Assembly: GCA_009788135.1 (NCBI GenBank)
Contig: WQSA01000040.1
Coordinates: 2,812-14,902, forward strand
Direction: 5' to 3'
Origin: Candidatus Fibrimonadales bacterium
GTDB lineage: Bacteria > Fibrobacterota > Fibrobacteria > Fibrobacterales > Fibrobacteraceae
DNA length: 12,091 nucleotides
The notes under the pieces are model-generated. The model had not been told where the DNA came from and made no database searches. It was given only the letters and a program-made list of their open reading frames with translations. Below, in pieces: positions 1-7,316 of the stretch. The translations under genes and the position numbers were made by a program. Within the stretch, counting starts at the first letter, position 1, and each line of letters opens with the position of its first letter.

Positions 1-585
1 ACCAGGGAAAATCAAAAAAGCCAGCTTGCGCAATCTCCGCAGGTAATTAGAGAAATAAAAGAAGCCACCGATCAGCGAAAAGCTTTTTTTGAAAAAACCG
101 GAATTGGCGATGCTTTGTTTCAACTTCCAAGAAGCCACGCTGCCGCCATAGTCAGCTATCAATTCGCAGATATTCGCGCAGAAACCGAAGTAGGCGCAAA
201 AATTCAGGGAGCGCATTTCAAGCGCGGAAATTACTGGACCCGCATAGGGCTTCTTTGCAGGCAAGTTGGCATGGACGATCGCCTTCCCTTGCAAATAGCA
301 ATGGAGCATTTCAAAACGGCATATTACATATCCGATTTCCCAAAAATAGATCTTGAATGCCAAACCCTGTATATATTGTTTAATCTTCATCTCTACTTTG
401 GAAAAGCGAAAGAAGCCTACGATTACTTGAACGTTATGGATAAAACGCGACAAGATCTGGAAAAATCGGATGCGCCAAACACAGGCGAGCATTTAGCGTC
501 CATAAAAAAGTGGCTTGGGCAGGGAAGGCTTCGCTGGGAAGATCGCGAAGCTCCGAATTTCTGGAAAACCCCTGGAATTGGCTAG
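1..585 (+). CDS. DUF2225/TPR-like protein, C-terminal part (5' end outside window)
   Basis: The reading frame is open from base 1 to a TAG at 583-585. A TTG at 115 could be read as a start, but coding-like sequence continues upstream to the window edge, so this is a 5'-truncated gene with 194 codons visible. The visible part is soluble and mostly helical. A segment around KIQGAHFKRGNYWTRIG is followed by a helical repeat in which a 'YFGKAKEAYDYLN' stretch looks like a tetratricopeptide-type unit. This layout resembles the C-terminal half of DUF2225 proteins, where a TPR-like region with paired helices follows an N-terminal zinc-binding part. The zinc part would lie outside the window, so the family call is tentative and another TPR protein is possible. 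No molecular function is known for the family. The stop is followed directly, in the same frame, by the TTG of the prmA-like gene. Confidence 0.5.
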   Translation, partial: TRENQKSQLAQSPQVIREIKEATDQRKAFFEKTGIGDALFQLPRSHAAAIVSYQFADIRAETEVGAKIQGAHFKRGNYWTRIGLLCRQVGMDDRLPLQIAMEHFKTAYYISDFPKIDLECQTLYILFNLHLYFGKAKEAYDYLNVMDKTRQDLEKSDAPNTGEHLASIKKWLGQGRLRWEDREAPNFWKTPGIG

Positions 586-1440
586 TTGAAAGTTGAGAAT
601 TACAACTATTGGGCAACCGGTTTTTGCAAAATAGAAGATTACGAATTGGAAAGCTTCAACCTTTTTGAAGCTGGAGTTGCAAGCTTGGAAGAGCTTGAAG
701 CTGAGAAAGACAGCAACGTCGCTTTCAAATTTTACATGAACTCAAAAGAAGAACTGGACCGTATTGTCGCCGAGTTTCCGCATTTGAATTTTGAATGCGG
801 AAAAGAGGAAGCCAAGGACTGGGATTTATGGTGGCGCGAGCGGCAAACCCCGGTTAGAGTCAGCGAAAGCCTTTGGGTGCGCCCGCCCTGGGTAAATTTT
901 GATGCACCCAATAGCGTTGTGTTGGAGCTGGAAGCTAAAACAGCCTTTGGCACAGGCGAGCACAGCAGCACAGCGTTGGTCGCACGCTTAATGGAAAATG
1001 TGAATTTCAAAGACAAAAGCGTTTTGGATATAGGCACAGGCACAGGCATTCTTTCGCTGTTCGCCCTGAAAAAAGGGGCAAAGTTTGCAGTTCAAACCGA
1101 AATAGATCCGCTGACACTCTCTTGCATTGAAGAAAACTTTGAACAAAATGGAGAATCGCATAATACCGTTCTTGGTTTTTTGGACTCCTTTAATGAAAAC
1201 GCAAAATTCAACATTATACTCTGCAATATGATTCGCACTGAAGTTCTGCCCATGAGAGCGGATATTGAGCGGCTTTTGGCACCAGGCGGCGAATTTATAT
1301 TAAGCGGCCAGCTTGAATGCGAAAAGCACTTTATTCTGGACTGGTTCAAAGAAGCGGGACTGGCTGTTTGCGAAGAACTCGTTTGCGAAGAGTGGTGGGC
1401 TGTAATTTCTAAATTAACGCAAGAGGTAAATTATGTCTAA
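586..1440 (+). CDS. prmA: PrmA-like ribosomal protein L11 methyltransferase
   Basis: Predicted cytoplasmic SAM-dependent methyltransferase of 284 residues, the usual size for PrmA, which methylates ribosomal protein L11. The N-terminal ~70 residues fit the small substrate-binding domain. A stretch reading PVRVSESLWVRPPW matches the PrmA linker. FGTGEH at residues 121-126 is the PrmA 'FGTGxH' signature, LDIGTGTGIL (from residue 147) is SAM motif I, and the acidic end of strand 2 is seen in TEIDP. The usual 'NIL' catalytic-site motif reads NMI at residue 214. The TTG start at 586 is chosen because it puts the small domain at its normal length. It directly abuts the preceding TAG, with only a weak GGAA-type ribosome binding site. 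A different protein or small-molecule substrate cannot be excluded, as L11 is not encoded here. The 3' end overlaps the protease gene by 8 nt. Confidence 0.78.
   Translation: MKVENYNYWATGFCKIEDYELESFNLFEAGVASLEELEAEKDSNVAFKFYMNSKEELDRIVAEFPHLNFECGKEEAKDWDLWWRERQTPVRVSESLWVRPPWVNFDAPNSVVLELEAKTAFGTGEHSSTALVARLMENVNFKDKSVLDIGTGTGILSLFALKKGAKFAVQTEIDPLTLSCIEENFEQNGESHNTVLGFLDSFNENAKFNIILCNMIRTEVLPMRADIERLLAPGGEFILSGQLECEKHFILDWFKEAGLAVCEELVCEEWWAVISKLTQEVNYV
1422..1426 (+). promoter_or_regulatory. Ribosome binding site of the M48 protease gene
   Basis: AGAGG lies six bases before the ATG at 1433, inside the last codons of the prmA-like gene. It supports this start and suggests that translation of the two overlapping genes is coupled. 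Confidence 0.6.
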
Positions 1441-2374
1441 CAAATGGAAATTTTTCTGGGCAGCTTCGCTGATATTTGTGGTCTTTTTTCAGGCATGCGG
1501 AATGCATAGCTGGGAAGAGCTTATAATTGGCAAAGACGATGAGAAGAAAATGGGGCGAGAATTTGACAGCCTCATAAAGGTTGGAGACAAAAGCGTTATG
1601 CAAGCGGGCGAGTATATTTTTACACCGCAAACCCCCGAACAAACAACGCTTTACGATTATCTTCAAGCCCGAGCAAAATCTATTATAAATGTGATTTCCA
1701 AAGACGATTTGGAAGGTATTTTGCCGAGCAGCAGCGTATGCGGCAGCAATGGCAAGCAAAAATGCACCAAGGATAATTTCTTTGAATTCAAAATAATAAG
1801 CAGCAAGACTAAAAATGCCTTTGCCGTGCCAGGAGGGTATATTTATTTTTACACCGAAATATTAAAAGACTTCCAAACCGAATCCGAACTTTCATCTGTT
1901 CTTGGCCATGAAATAGGGCACGTTGTGCTGCATCACAGCCGCGATAGAATGGTTAAATCTGCCGGAGCCTCCGCAATTATAAGCGTGTTTTTGGGAGACG
2001 GAATTGCAGGGCTTATAGGATTGCTCGGCGCAAATTTTTGGCTTACCAAAAACGGTCAGGAAGACGAGTCCGCTTCGGATGCGATAGCTTTCGTCTATAC
2101 TGATAAAATAGGCATTTCCTCTAAAGGCTTGGGAGATTTTTTTGGCAGAGCCCTGAAAACTTACAATAAAGTTGATGAAACCTGCGACCTAAAAGAGGAA
2201 GGATCTTGGACAGACGTGTTCAGCACTCATCCGCCATCTTGCAAAAGAGTTATGGATAACAATGAACGTATAGCAAAAGCAAAAAGCGGGCAAACTCTGA
2301 CAAGCCATCCCAGAGATGTAAATTATGTTAATGGCAAAAGTTATAAGCAATTAGTTGACGAAGCAAAACTTTGA
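1433..2374 (+). CDS. M48 family metalloprotease, predicted lipoprotein (LoiP/YggG-like)
   Basis: A 313-residue zinc metalloprotease. The N-terminus has a charged start, a hydrophobic stretch (about 7-19) and FQAC with Cys22 as the likely lipidation site, so the enzyme should be anchored to a membrane facing the periplasm. HEIGH at 159-163 is the HExxH zinc motif. Glu212 in EDESASD is the probable third ligand (ExxxD pattern), and FSTHPP around His266 is the typical M48 C-terminal motif. A hydrophobic stretch follows the active site (about 175-205), as in other family members. Size and layout resemble E. coli LoiP, which acts in outer-membrane protein quality control; that role is inferred here. 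Beyond Cys22 there are four cysteines (103, 111, 251, 270), which could form two disulfides. The gene overlaps prmA by 8 nt and its TGA overlaps the next TTG start by 4 nt. Confidence 0.88.
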   Translation: MSNKWKFFWAASLIFVVFFQACGMHSWEELIIGKDDEKKMGREFDSLIKVGDKSVMQAGEYIFTPQTPEQTTLYDYLQARAKSIINVISKDDLEGILPSSSVCGSNGKQKCTKDNFFEFKIISSKTKNAFAVPGGYIYFYTEILKDFQTESELSSVLGHEIGHVVLHHSRDRMVKSAGASAIISVFLGDGIAGLIGLLGANFWLTKNGQEDESASDAIAFVYTDKIGISSKGLGDFFGRALKTYNKVDETCDLKEEGSWTDVFSTHPPSCKRVMDNNERIAKAKSGQTLTSHPRDVNYVNGKSYKQLVDEAKL

Positions 2375-2700
2375 AACTCTACTTTGACTCAAACTGCCCT
2401 GTTTGCCGTTCTTATGCCAAGTTGTTGCAAAAGAACTTGAGCGACGAGGTTGAAACTATTCCTTTTCCGGAAGGCGAGCAAGCACAGGAATTCAAGCTGG
2501 AACTTTCAAGCGGAGAGATTTTGCATGGCAAAGAAGCTATAGATGCGCTTGTAAAAGAAGTCCCTAAGGTGAAAGATTTTTTTTGGATGCTCCCGGATTC
2601 TTACAGAGGCAAAGCAGTTCACGAAGCCTACGCTTTTGGCAAATTCATGCACAAAGTTTTCAATTTTTTCAGCAGGCAACACTGCGAAGAGTGCAACTGA
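2371..2700 (+). CDS. DCC family (DUF393) thiol-disulfide oxidoreductase-like protein
   Basis: A 109-residue protein. It opens with a strand and YFDSNCPVC, which puts a CxxC pair at Cys9 and Cys12, the diagnostic start of the DCC/DUF393 family ('DxxCPxC'). The family has a thioredoxin-like layout and is predicted to do redox work, but no substrate is established. A later 'G..AI.AL....P' segment and a second CxxC-type pair at the extreme C-terminus (HCEEC) also fit the family. No signal peptide is visible, so it is probably cytoplasmic. The TTG start at 2371 shares four bases (TTGA) with the protease stop, a classic coupling arrangement. No strong ribosome binding site is visible. The gene contains a T8 run at 2577-2584. 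Confidence 0.75.
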   Translation: MKLYFDSNCPVCRSYAKLLQKNLSDEVETIPFPEGEQAQEFKLELSSGEILHGKEAIDALVKEVPKVKDFFWMLPDSYRGKAVHEAYAFGKFMHKVFNFFSRQHCEECN

Positions 2701-2721
2701 AGTTTTTCTATATTAATCCTC

Positions 2722-5466
2722 ATGAAAAAACTCTTCAAAATCGCAGGCATCTTAGCCATAATCTTCGTTCTTGCCCTGATTGCTGCAGTTATTGCTATTA
2801 AACAGGCATTCCCCCCAGAAAGAATAAAAGCCCTCGTTGAGGAGCAGGCCACAAAGACCTTGCACAGAGAGGTCTCCGTTGGCGGCGCTGGCTTTAGTAT
2901 ATGGCCGCTGGGAATAAGCCTGGAAAACATAAAGGTTGCCAACAATCCAGGAAAAGGATTTAGCAAAGACCCAATGCTGGACTTGCCCAAAGCCATTGTC
3001 AAAATAGATCTCACCAAATTGCTCCTGCTTCAAGTTGCAATAGACAAAATTTCAATTGAAAACCTGAGCTTGCTCTACGAAGTTATGCCAGACGGCAGAA
3101 CATCAATAGATGGTTTGGGCGGCGCTCCAGATACCACTGCCAAAGACACTGCAAAGCTGGATCTCTCAAATATCGAATTGCCTGGCTCTCTGGCTTTGAA
3201 TTCATTTGAAATAAAAGATGCAAAAGTTATTTTCAACGATCTTTCCGCAAAAAGAAAAATTATTCTGGGCGATATAGATTTGAGCACCAGCCTCTCCCTG
3301 AACAAAACCCTGGAGAACATTAAAACATCAACTGCCCTCACCTTAAATGAAATTTCATTGGAAGACGGCGGGCTTGGAGTTCGCAAAGGCGACATCAGCG
3401 TATTTTTGAATACGGACATCAATGCAAACCTGAGAGTGCAACACGTAAATATTCAGAAATTCTCGGCAGGCTTGCAATCCATAAATGTAAACGTAAGCGG
3501 AACTGTTGACAGATTTTTGGAAAAGACAATAATCGCAGACGTGAAAGTCGAAACCAATCAAATAGATTTGGCCGCCCTCGTAAAGGAAATCCCGGCAGGA
3601 ATAAACCCGGAAATTCCGAAAGTCTCAGCGAGCGGAACCGCTTCTTTCAATGCTGCCGTTAAAGGAGCCATTATTCCAGAGCAAATTCCGCCTGTAAGCG
3701 GAAACCTGGTTCTGAGCAACATAGCCATTGGCCATAGCGACCTTCCGGCCGGTGTTCAATCATTAACAGGAAACATAGCTTTTACGGAAAATACCGTTAG
3801 CATAAAGCCGCTTACATTCCAGCTCGCAGGACAACCCACAAACGTTCTGCTCGAAGCGAGCAATTTGCTCTCCAAGCAACCAATGCTGAACAATTTGTCT
3901 GCAAATACAAAACTTGATTTGGGAGCCTTATATGCGCTCGCCTCTAAATTGATTACCATAAAGGAAATAAGCACGCTCAGCGGGCACTTGGAAGCCAACT
4001 TAAGCGCAAAAGGCATTTTGGACCCTGCACGCCCGGAAAACATATCTGTGAGCGGAAGCGCAAATATGCAAAACATAGCTGTAAAAACTCCGCTGATTCC
4101 AGACGCTATTTCTGTTAATGGCGCCGTTAAATTCTCCAATACCGAGATTTCCGCAGAACCTGCCGTGCACATAGGAAATTCCGATGTAAAGGTAAAAGCT
4201 GTTGTAAAAGACTACTTGGCTATGGTGATGCCAAAACTTGCCGCTGGCAAAAAAACAAACGTGAATGTTGATGTATCTTCTTCCAATCTTGAGCTTGACC
4301 GTCTGCTGCCGCCGGGCGATCCGAATAAACCAGCGCCAGAAGAAAGCCCGGAAATGGAGATATATCCTGAATTGCCCGATGTAGTGGCTAATGTAAATGT
4401 AAACTTGGCAAAAACTGTATTCAGGCATTTAACCCTTTCCAATTTCAACTTGGGAGTCAACTTCGCAAACAACAAAGCTACCGTTGCCGGCAAAGGACAG
4501 CTATACACAGGTGGTTTCAATACGAATGTCGCGGTGGATTTGAGCAACCGCAAATCGGCAAATGTGAAATTCGCTTTGAATGTTGACAAAGTAGAGGCAA
4601 ATGATTTTATTTCCAACGGAAATAACAATATAACGGGAGATTCCGAGATTGCAAAGCAGATTAGAGACTTGGATAACACGGTTTTTGGAAAGTTCAGCAT
4701 GAAGATGGATGTTAGCACAAAAGGCTTGCCTCAAAACTTTATCGACAACTTGACTGGCCCGATTTCCGTGCAGATTGCGAGCGGCAGCTTAAAGGGTTCT
4801 AAAATTTTAGGTTCAGTGGGCAGCGCAATTTCAGGTTTTGAAGTCGCTGGCCAAAAAGTGCTGAAAGACAAAGTGCCGATTAACGACAAAGGCGATATGT
4901 CTTTTGATGATTTGAAAGCCGAGTTTGAAGCAAAAGACGGCCAGCTTTTGGTTAAGGATCTAAAAGTAAATGCAAATGCCCTGGGTCAATTCGCATTTGG
5001 CGGCGGAGTTGGTTTTAACGGCATTTTGAATTTGAAAATGCAAAATACCATGAGCCCCTCCATAAGCTCCAGCTTGAACAGCCTTACTGCTAAAAGCCCT
5101 GTTGCGCTTTACCAAAAAGATTCAAAAGGCAACGCTCTTTTATTCTTTAACATAGGCGGCACTTTTGCAGATCCAAAAGTCACTTTGGATGCAAGCAAAA
5201 TGGCCAATCCAATTGCAGACCTTAAAAATCTTGCAACCGCAAAAATAAACGAAGTAAAAGATCAGGCCAAAGCGAAGCTAAACGAAGAAAAAGCAAAGCT
5301 TGAAGCCGCTGCAAAAGCCCAAGCGGACAAGTTAAAAGCAGAAGCAGAAGCTCAGAAGAAAAAGCTGGAGGCAGAAGCTGCAGCTAAAAAGAAAGAAGCT
5401 GAAGATAAAGCGAAAAAAGAAGCTGAAAATAAAGTGAAAGGAGCTTTAAAAGGGCTTAAGAAATAG
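2722..5466 (+). CDS. AsmA-like protein with Lys/Ala/Glu-rich C-terminal helix
   Basis: A 914-residue envelope protein. Residues 4-26 form one hydrophobic N-terminal anchor, after which most of the chain should lie in the periplasm. The segment after the anchor ('VSVGGAGFSIWPLGISLENI') and the long series of alternating strands are typical of AsmA/TamB-like proteins, which build lipid-carrying grooves between the membranes. An AsmA-like C-terminal block (SISVQIASGSLKGSKIL-type region and a following 'KDGQLLVKDLKVNANALGQ') lies near residues 680-760. Residues 833-914 are a low-complexity K/A/E-rich predicted helix, an unusual addition. The role is inferred as envelope lipid transport or assembly. 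The ATG at 2722 follows the previous stop after 21 bases with no clear ribosome binding site, so it may be coupled or have its own signals. The stop is one base from the convergent nuoE stop. Confidence 0.8.
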   Translation: MKKLFKIAGILAIIFVLALIAAVIAIKQAFPPERIKALVEEQATKTLHREVSVGGAGFSIWPLGISLENIKVANNPGKGFSKDPMLDLPKAIVKIDLTKLLLLQVAIDKISIENLSLLYEVMPDGRTSIDGLGGAPDTTAKDTAKLDLSNIELPGSLALNSFEIKDAKVIFNDLSAKRKIILGDIDLSTSLSLNKTLENIKTSTALTLNEISLEDGGLGVRKGDISVFLNTDINANLRVQHVNIQKFSAGLQSINVNVSGTVDRFLEKTIIADVKVETNQIDLAALVKEIPAGINPEIPKVSASGTASFNAAVKGAIIPEQIPPVSGNLVLSNIAIGHSDLPAGVQSLTGNIAFTENTVSIKPLTFQLAGQPTNVLLEASNLLSKQPMLNNLSANTKLDLGALYALASKLITIKEISTLSGHLEANLSAKGILDPARPENISVSGSANMQNIAVKTPLIPDAISVNGAVKFSNTEISAEPAVHIGNSDVKVKAVVKDYLAMVMPKLAAGKKTNVNVDVSSSNLELDRLLPPGDPNKPAPEESPEMEIYPELPDVVANVNVNLAKTVFRHLTLSNFNLGVNFANNKATVAGKGQLYTGGFNTNVAVDLSNRKSANVKFALNVDKVEANDFISNGNNNITGDSEIAKQIRDLDNTVFGKFSMKMDVSTKGLPQNFIDNLTGPISVQIASGSLKGSKILGSVGSAISGFEVAGQKVLKDKVPINDKGDMSFDDLKAEFEAKDGQLLVKDLKVNANALGQFAFGGGVGFNGILNLKMQNTMSPSISSSLNSLTAKSPVALYQKDSKGNALLFFNIGGTFADPKVTLDASKMANPIADLKNLATAKINEVKDQAKAKLNEEKAKLEAAAKAQADKLKAEAEAQKKKLEAEAAAKKKEAEDKAKKEAENKVKGALKGLKK
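5218..5463 (+). repeat. Low-complexity coding tract for K/A/E-rich helix
   Basis: The 3' end of the AsmA-like gene is made of degenerate repeats of AAA/AAG, GCA/GCT and GAA/GAG codons. It encodes residues 833-914, with repeated 'KLEAEA', 'KKKLEAEA' and 'KKEAE' patterns. The composition resembles the long helical domain II of TolA. Such tracts are prone to change in length. Confidence 0.75.
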
Positions 5467-5467
5467 T

Positions 5468-6445
5468 CTAAGAAAGAACCGTGGCAGAGGGTTTAGCGAC
5501 CCGCTCGCCACTTGTAGCGATTATGCGGTATTCGCAGCCTGGTTTGCCGCTCGCATCTACAAATTCCTTGTCTTTAACGCCTGGATTCCCAATGGATTGC
5601 CAATTGCCGCCATTCTTGCGCTCCACAGCGAGGGCCGTGACTTCCGGAGCGATTTTCCAAATAATGCTGACTCCATTCTCCCCTGCCGTAGCCTTAACTC
5701 CAAGCGCAGGCGGAGCAGGTGCAAAATTTACAGCCTGAGGCTCGCCATGAACAGCACCTGTAATGCCGCCTAGCGGGTCTCTTTTTGGTTCCTGCGGCAT
5801 TTTTTCGGCTCTCGCTTTGCACCATGCTATAATCTTGTCAAGTCTCTCTTCATTCAAACCCACGTTCAAAGGCATTGCTAGTTCGCCGTCTGCTATGTCC
5901 GTGGCAAAATCGTCATTTACGAGCATAACCGGACCATTGCCGCAAGCGCCAAGACATTCAACCCTGACTATTGTGAACAAATTGTCTTTGGTGGTTTCGC
6001 CGACTTTTATGCCTAATTTTTTTTCCGCTATGGAAATTATGCTTTCTGCCCCAGCGGTGTGGCAGCATATATTTTGGCAGAACTGCAAAAGGAAACGCCC
6101 TGTTGGAGCGTGTTTGTACATCGTGTAAAAAGTTGCAACTCCCCAAGCGTGGGCCGGAGAGCATTCGCAAATCTGAGCGGCCCATTTAACCGCAGCCTGC
6201 GGAACCCAACCGAGCTCGCTCTGCGCAATCCACAATACTTCCAAAAGAGCGCCCTGCTTAGCCGGATATTGTTTTAGCAATTCTTCTATTCTAGCCTTGG
6301 TTCCGCTTAGCTTTGCAGAAATCTCCTCAAAAGACGGCTGGTTTATATCGCTTTTATGCCCAAGCTGCAGGTGCAAAGGCTCGCCGATTTTCTCTGCCTT
6401 GGGGCAAGACGGGGCAAAATTTGTGTTAGACACGAATTCTATCAT
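5468..6445 (-). CDS. nuoE: NuoE-like 24-kDa subunit of NADH dehydrogenase with C-terminal FN3-like domain
   Basis: Predicted thioredoxin-fold [2Fe-2S] subunit of complex I or a related NADH-linked enzyme; it normally sits beside the flavin/NADH subunit in the cytoplasm. With the ATG at 6445 it has 325 residues, much longer than the usual ~160-220. After a ~55-residue extension, a helical part (KQGALLEVLWIAQSELGWVP) leads to the four cluster cysteines: Cys123 and Cys128 (CQNICC, Cx4C) and Cys164 and Cys168 (ECLGACG, Cx3C). Residues ~216-246 form a Pro/Gly linker. Residues 247-325 read like a fibronectin type III domain, with 'VSIIWK', 'VERK..G.WQSIG', 'FVDASGKPGCEYRI' and a 'PSATV' end. The start is uncertain: the frame is open 18 codons further up, and GTG at 6433 is possible. 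No nuoF or other complex I gene is adjacent. The gene overlaps the upstream flippase gene by 20 nt. Confidence 0.85.
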   Translation of the reverse strand: MIEFVSNTNFAPSCPKAEKIGEPLHLQLGHKSDINQPSFEEISAKLSGTKARIEELLKQYPAKQGALLEVLWIAQSELGWVPQAAVKWAAQICECSPAHAWGVATFYTMYKHAPTGRFLLQFCQNICCHTAGAESIISIAEKKLGIKVGETTKDNLFTIVRVECLGACGNGPVMLVNDDFATDIADGELAMPLNVGLNEERLDKIIAWCKARAEKMPQEPKRDPLGGITGAVHGEPQAVNFAPAPPALGVKATAGENGVSIIWKIAPEVTALAVERKNGGNWQSIGNPGVKDKEFVDASGKPGCEYRIIATSGERVAKPSATVLS

Positions 6446-7316
6446 GTGGGTAATGTAGAAAAATCGCTCCCTGCACAGCTTGCAAAATAACCACCGCATA
6501 ACCTAAAAGCATGGAAGCCAGCAATTGCTCAGAATCTATGGCATAAGCGGTTAAAGAAAGCAAAGTCCATTCCCTAACGCCAATTCCGTTAAATGAAATT
6601 GGAATGGCCGTTATTAAAATAGCAACGGGAATCGCTGTAAAAAGCAGGGTCCAGGATATTGAAGCTCCTACAGCCTCAAATACTGCAAAATACATTAAAA
6701 CCGAGAGAATCTGCATTAAAAGAGAGCCAAAAAACGCAGCAAGCAAACTCAGCGGGTAGTTCCTATAGCTCCTCAGTTTTTCTGCAAAAACTCCAAATTT
6801 TCCAGTTTTAAAAGGGTTAAACAAAATGCATAAGCAAAAAACAAACAAAAACAGAGTTGCTGCCGCCACAAACCAAACTGCCTGCTCCGGAACTTGCTCC
6901 GAATACGGCAAGGCAAGCCAAAATAGCAGACATAAAGCTACAAGTCCAAAAATTCTCGCAACAAAAACAGAGGCAACGCTGCTAGCCATAACATTATGCG
7001 CCTTGCCAAGAGCAACGGAACGATAAGCATCTGCGCCAACACCGCCAGGAGCGAATAGATTGAACAGATAACCTACAACCGTGTATTTCAAAAGCATGGC
7101 AAATTTCGGCTTTTGTTCTTTTGGAACAATCAAAAGATAATACCAGCGAAAAGCTTGATTGAGGATAATAAGCTCCCCAAGCAAAAACGAAAGCAAAACC
7201 CAGCCGAGTTTCGCATTGCGCAAATTTGCAATAATATCCTCAACGGGAAACTTCCACAATATAAGAACTACAAGCAAAACGCTGACTGCAAGCTTTATGG
7301 CAAATTTTATTTTCAT
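6426..7316 (-). CDS. Flippase-like membrane protein (LPG synthase transmembrane domain family)
   Basis: A 296-residue inner-membrane protein with about seven or eight hydrophobic spans, starting at residues 8-22. Two family signatures are visible: GVGADAYR after the second or third span, and a late 'P.SFNGIGVREW' segment. These mark the TIGR00374/UPF0104 flippase-like family, related to the membrane half of lysyl-phosphatidylglycerol synthase MprF. The soluble aminoacyl-transferase half of MprF is absent and the length is typical of the stand-alone membrane form. Such proteins are common in glycan and glycolipid loci and are thought to move lipid-linked substrates; the substrate here is unknown. 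The ATG at 7316 overlaps the stop of the glycosyltransferase gene (ATGA), so the two are almost surely translated together. Its neighbours suggest it handles the product of the GT2 and YfhO enzymes. Confidence 0.82.
   Translation of the reverse strand: MKIKFAIKLAVSVLLVVLILWKFPVEDIIANLRNAKLGWVLLSFLLGELIILNQAFRWYYLLIVPKEQKPKFAMLLKYTVVGYLFNLFAPGGVGADAYRSVALGKAHNVMASSVASVFVARIFGLVALCLLFWLALPYSEQVPEQAVWFVAAATLFLFVFCLCILFNPFKTGKFGVFAEKLRSYRNYPLSLLAAFFGSLLMQILSVLMYFAVFEAVGASISWTLLFTAIPVAILITAIPISFNGIGVREWTLLSLTAYAIDSEQLLASMLLGYAVVILQAVQGAIFLHYPHDRIRV

Noticed and set aside
115..585. TTG at 115 as the true start of the first gene
   Set aside because: The frame is open and coding-like to base 1, no ribosome binding site precedes the TTG, and starting there would cut into the domain.
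2577..2584. T8 run in the DCC gene as a slippage switch
   Set aside because: Runs of eight A or T also occur in nuoE (6017-6024), the GT2 gene (7465-7472, 7600-7607) and the methyltransferase part (8740-8747). They are in the middle of domains and look like a base-composition effect.
2709..2714. TATATT before the AsmA-like gene as a promoter
   Set aside because: No -35-like hexamer at suitable spacing, and the motif lies in a 21-base gap within a tight operon; AT-rich chance match is likely.
3756..4718. Minus-strand open frames opposite the AsmA-like gene
   Set aside because: They overlap each other in different frames and mirror the codon bias of the plus-strand gene; no ribosome binding site or domain is seen.
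5446..5480. Possible hairpin at the end of the AsmA-like gene as a bidirectional terminator
   Set aside because: The self-complementary bases are few and AT-rich, and no T run follows on either strand.
5481..6128. Plus-strand open frames opposite nuoE
   Set aside because: They lie fully antisense to a well-supported gene with clear cluster-binding motifs, and their translations show no recognisable domain.
6446..6499. An 18-residue longer NuoE starting at the ATG at 6499
   Set aside because: It would overlap the flippase gene by 74 nt, has no properly spaced ribosome binding site, and the extra residues (Cys/Arg/Phe-rich) do not resemble a NuoE N-terminus. The choice among 6499, 6445 and 6433 remains uncertain.
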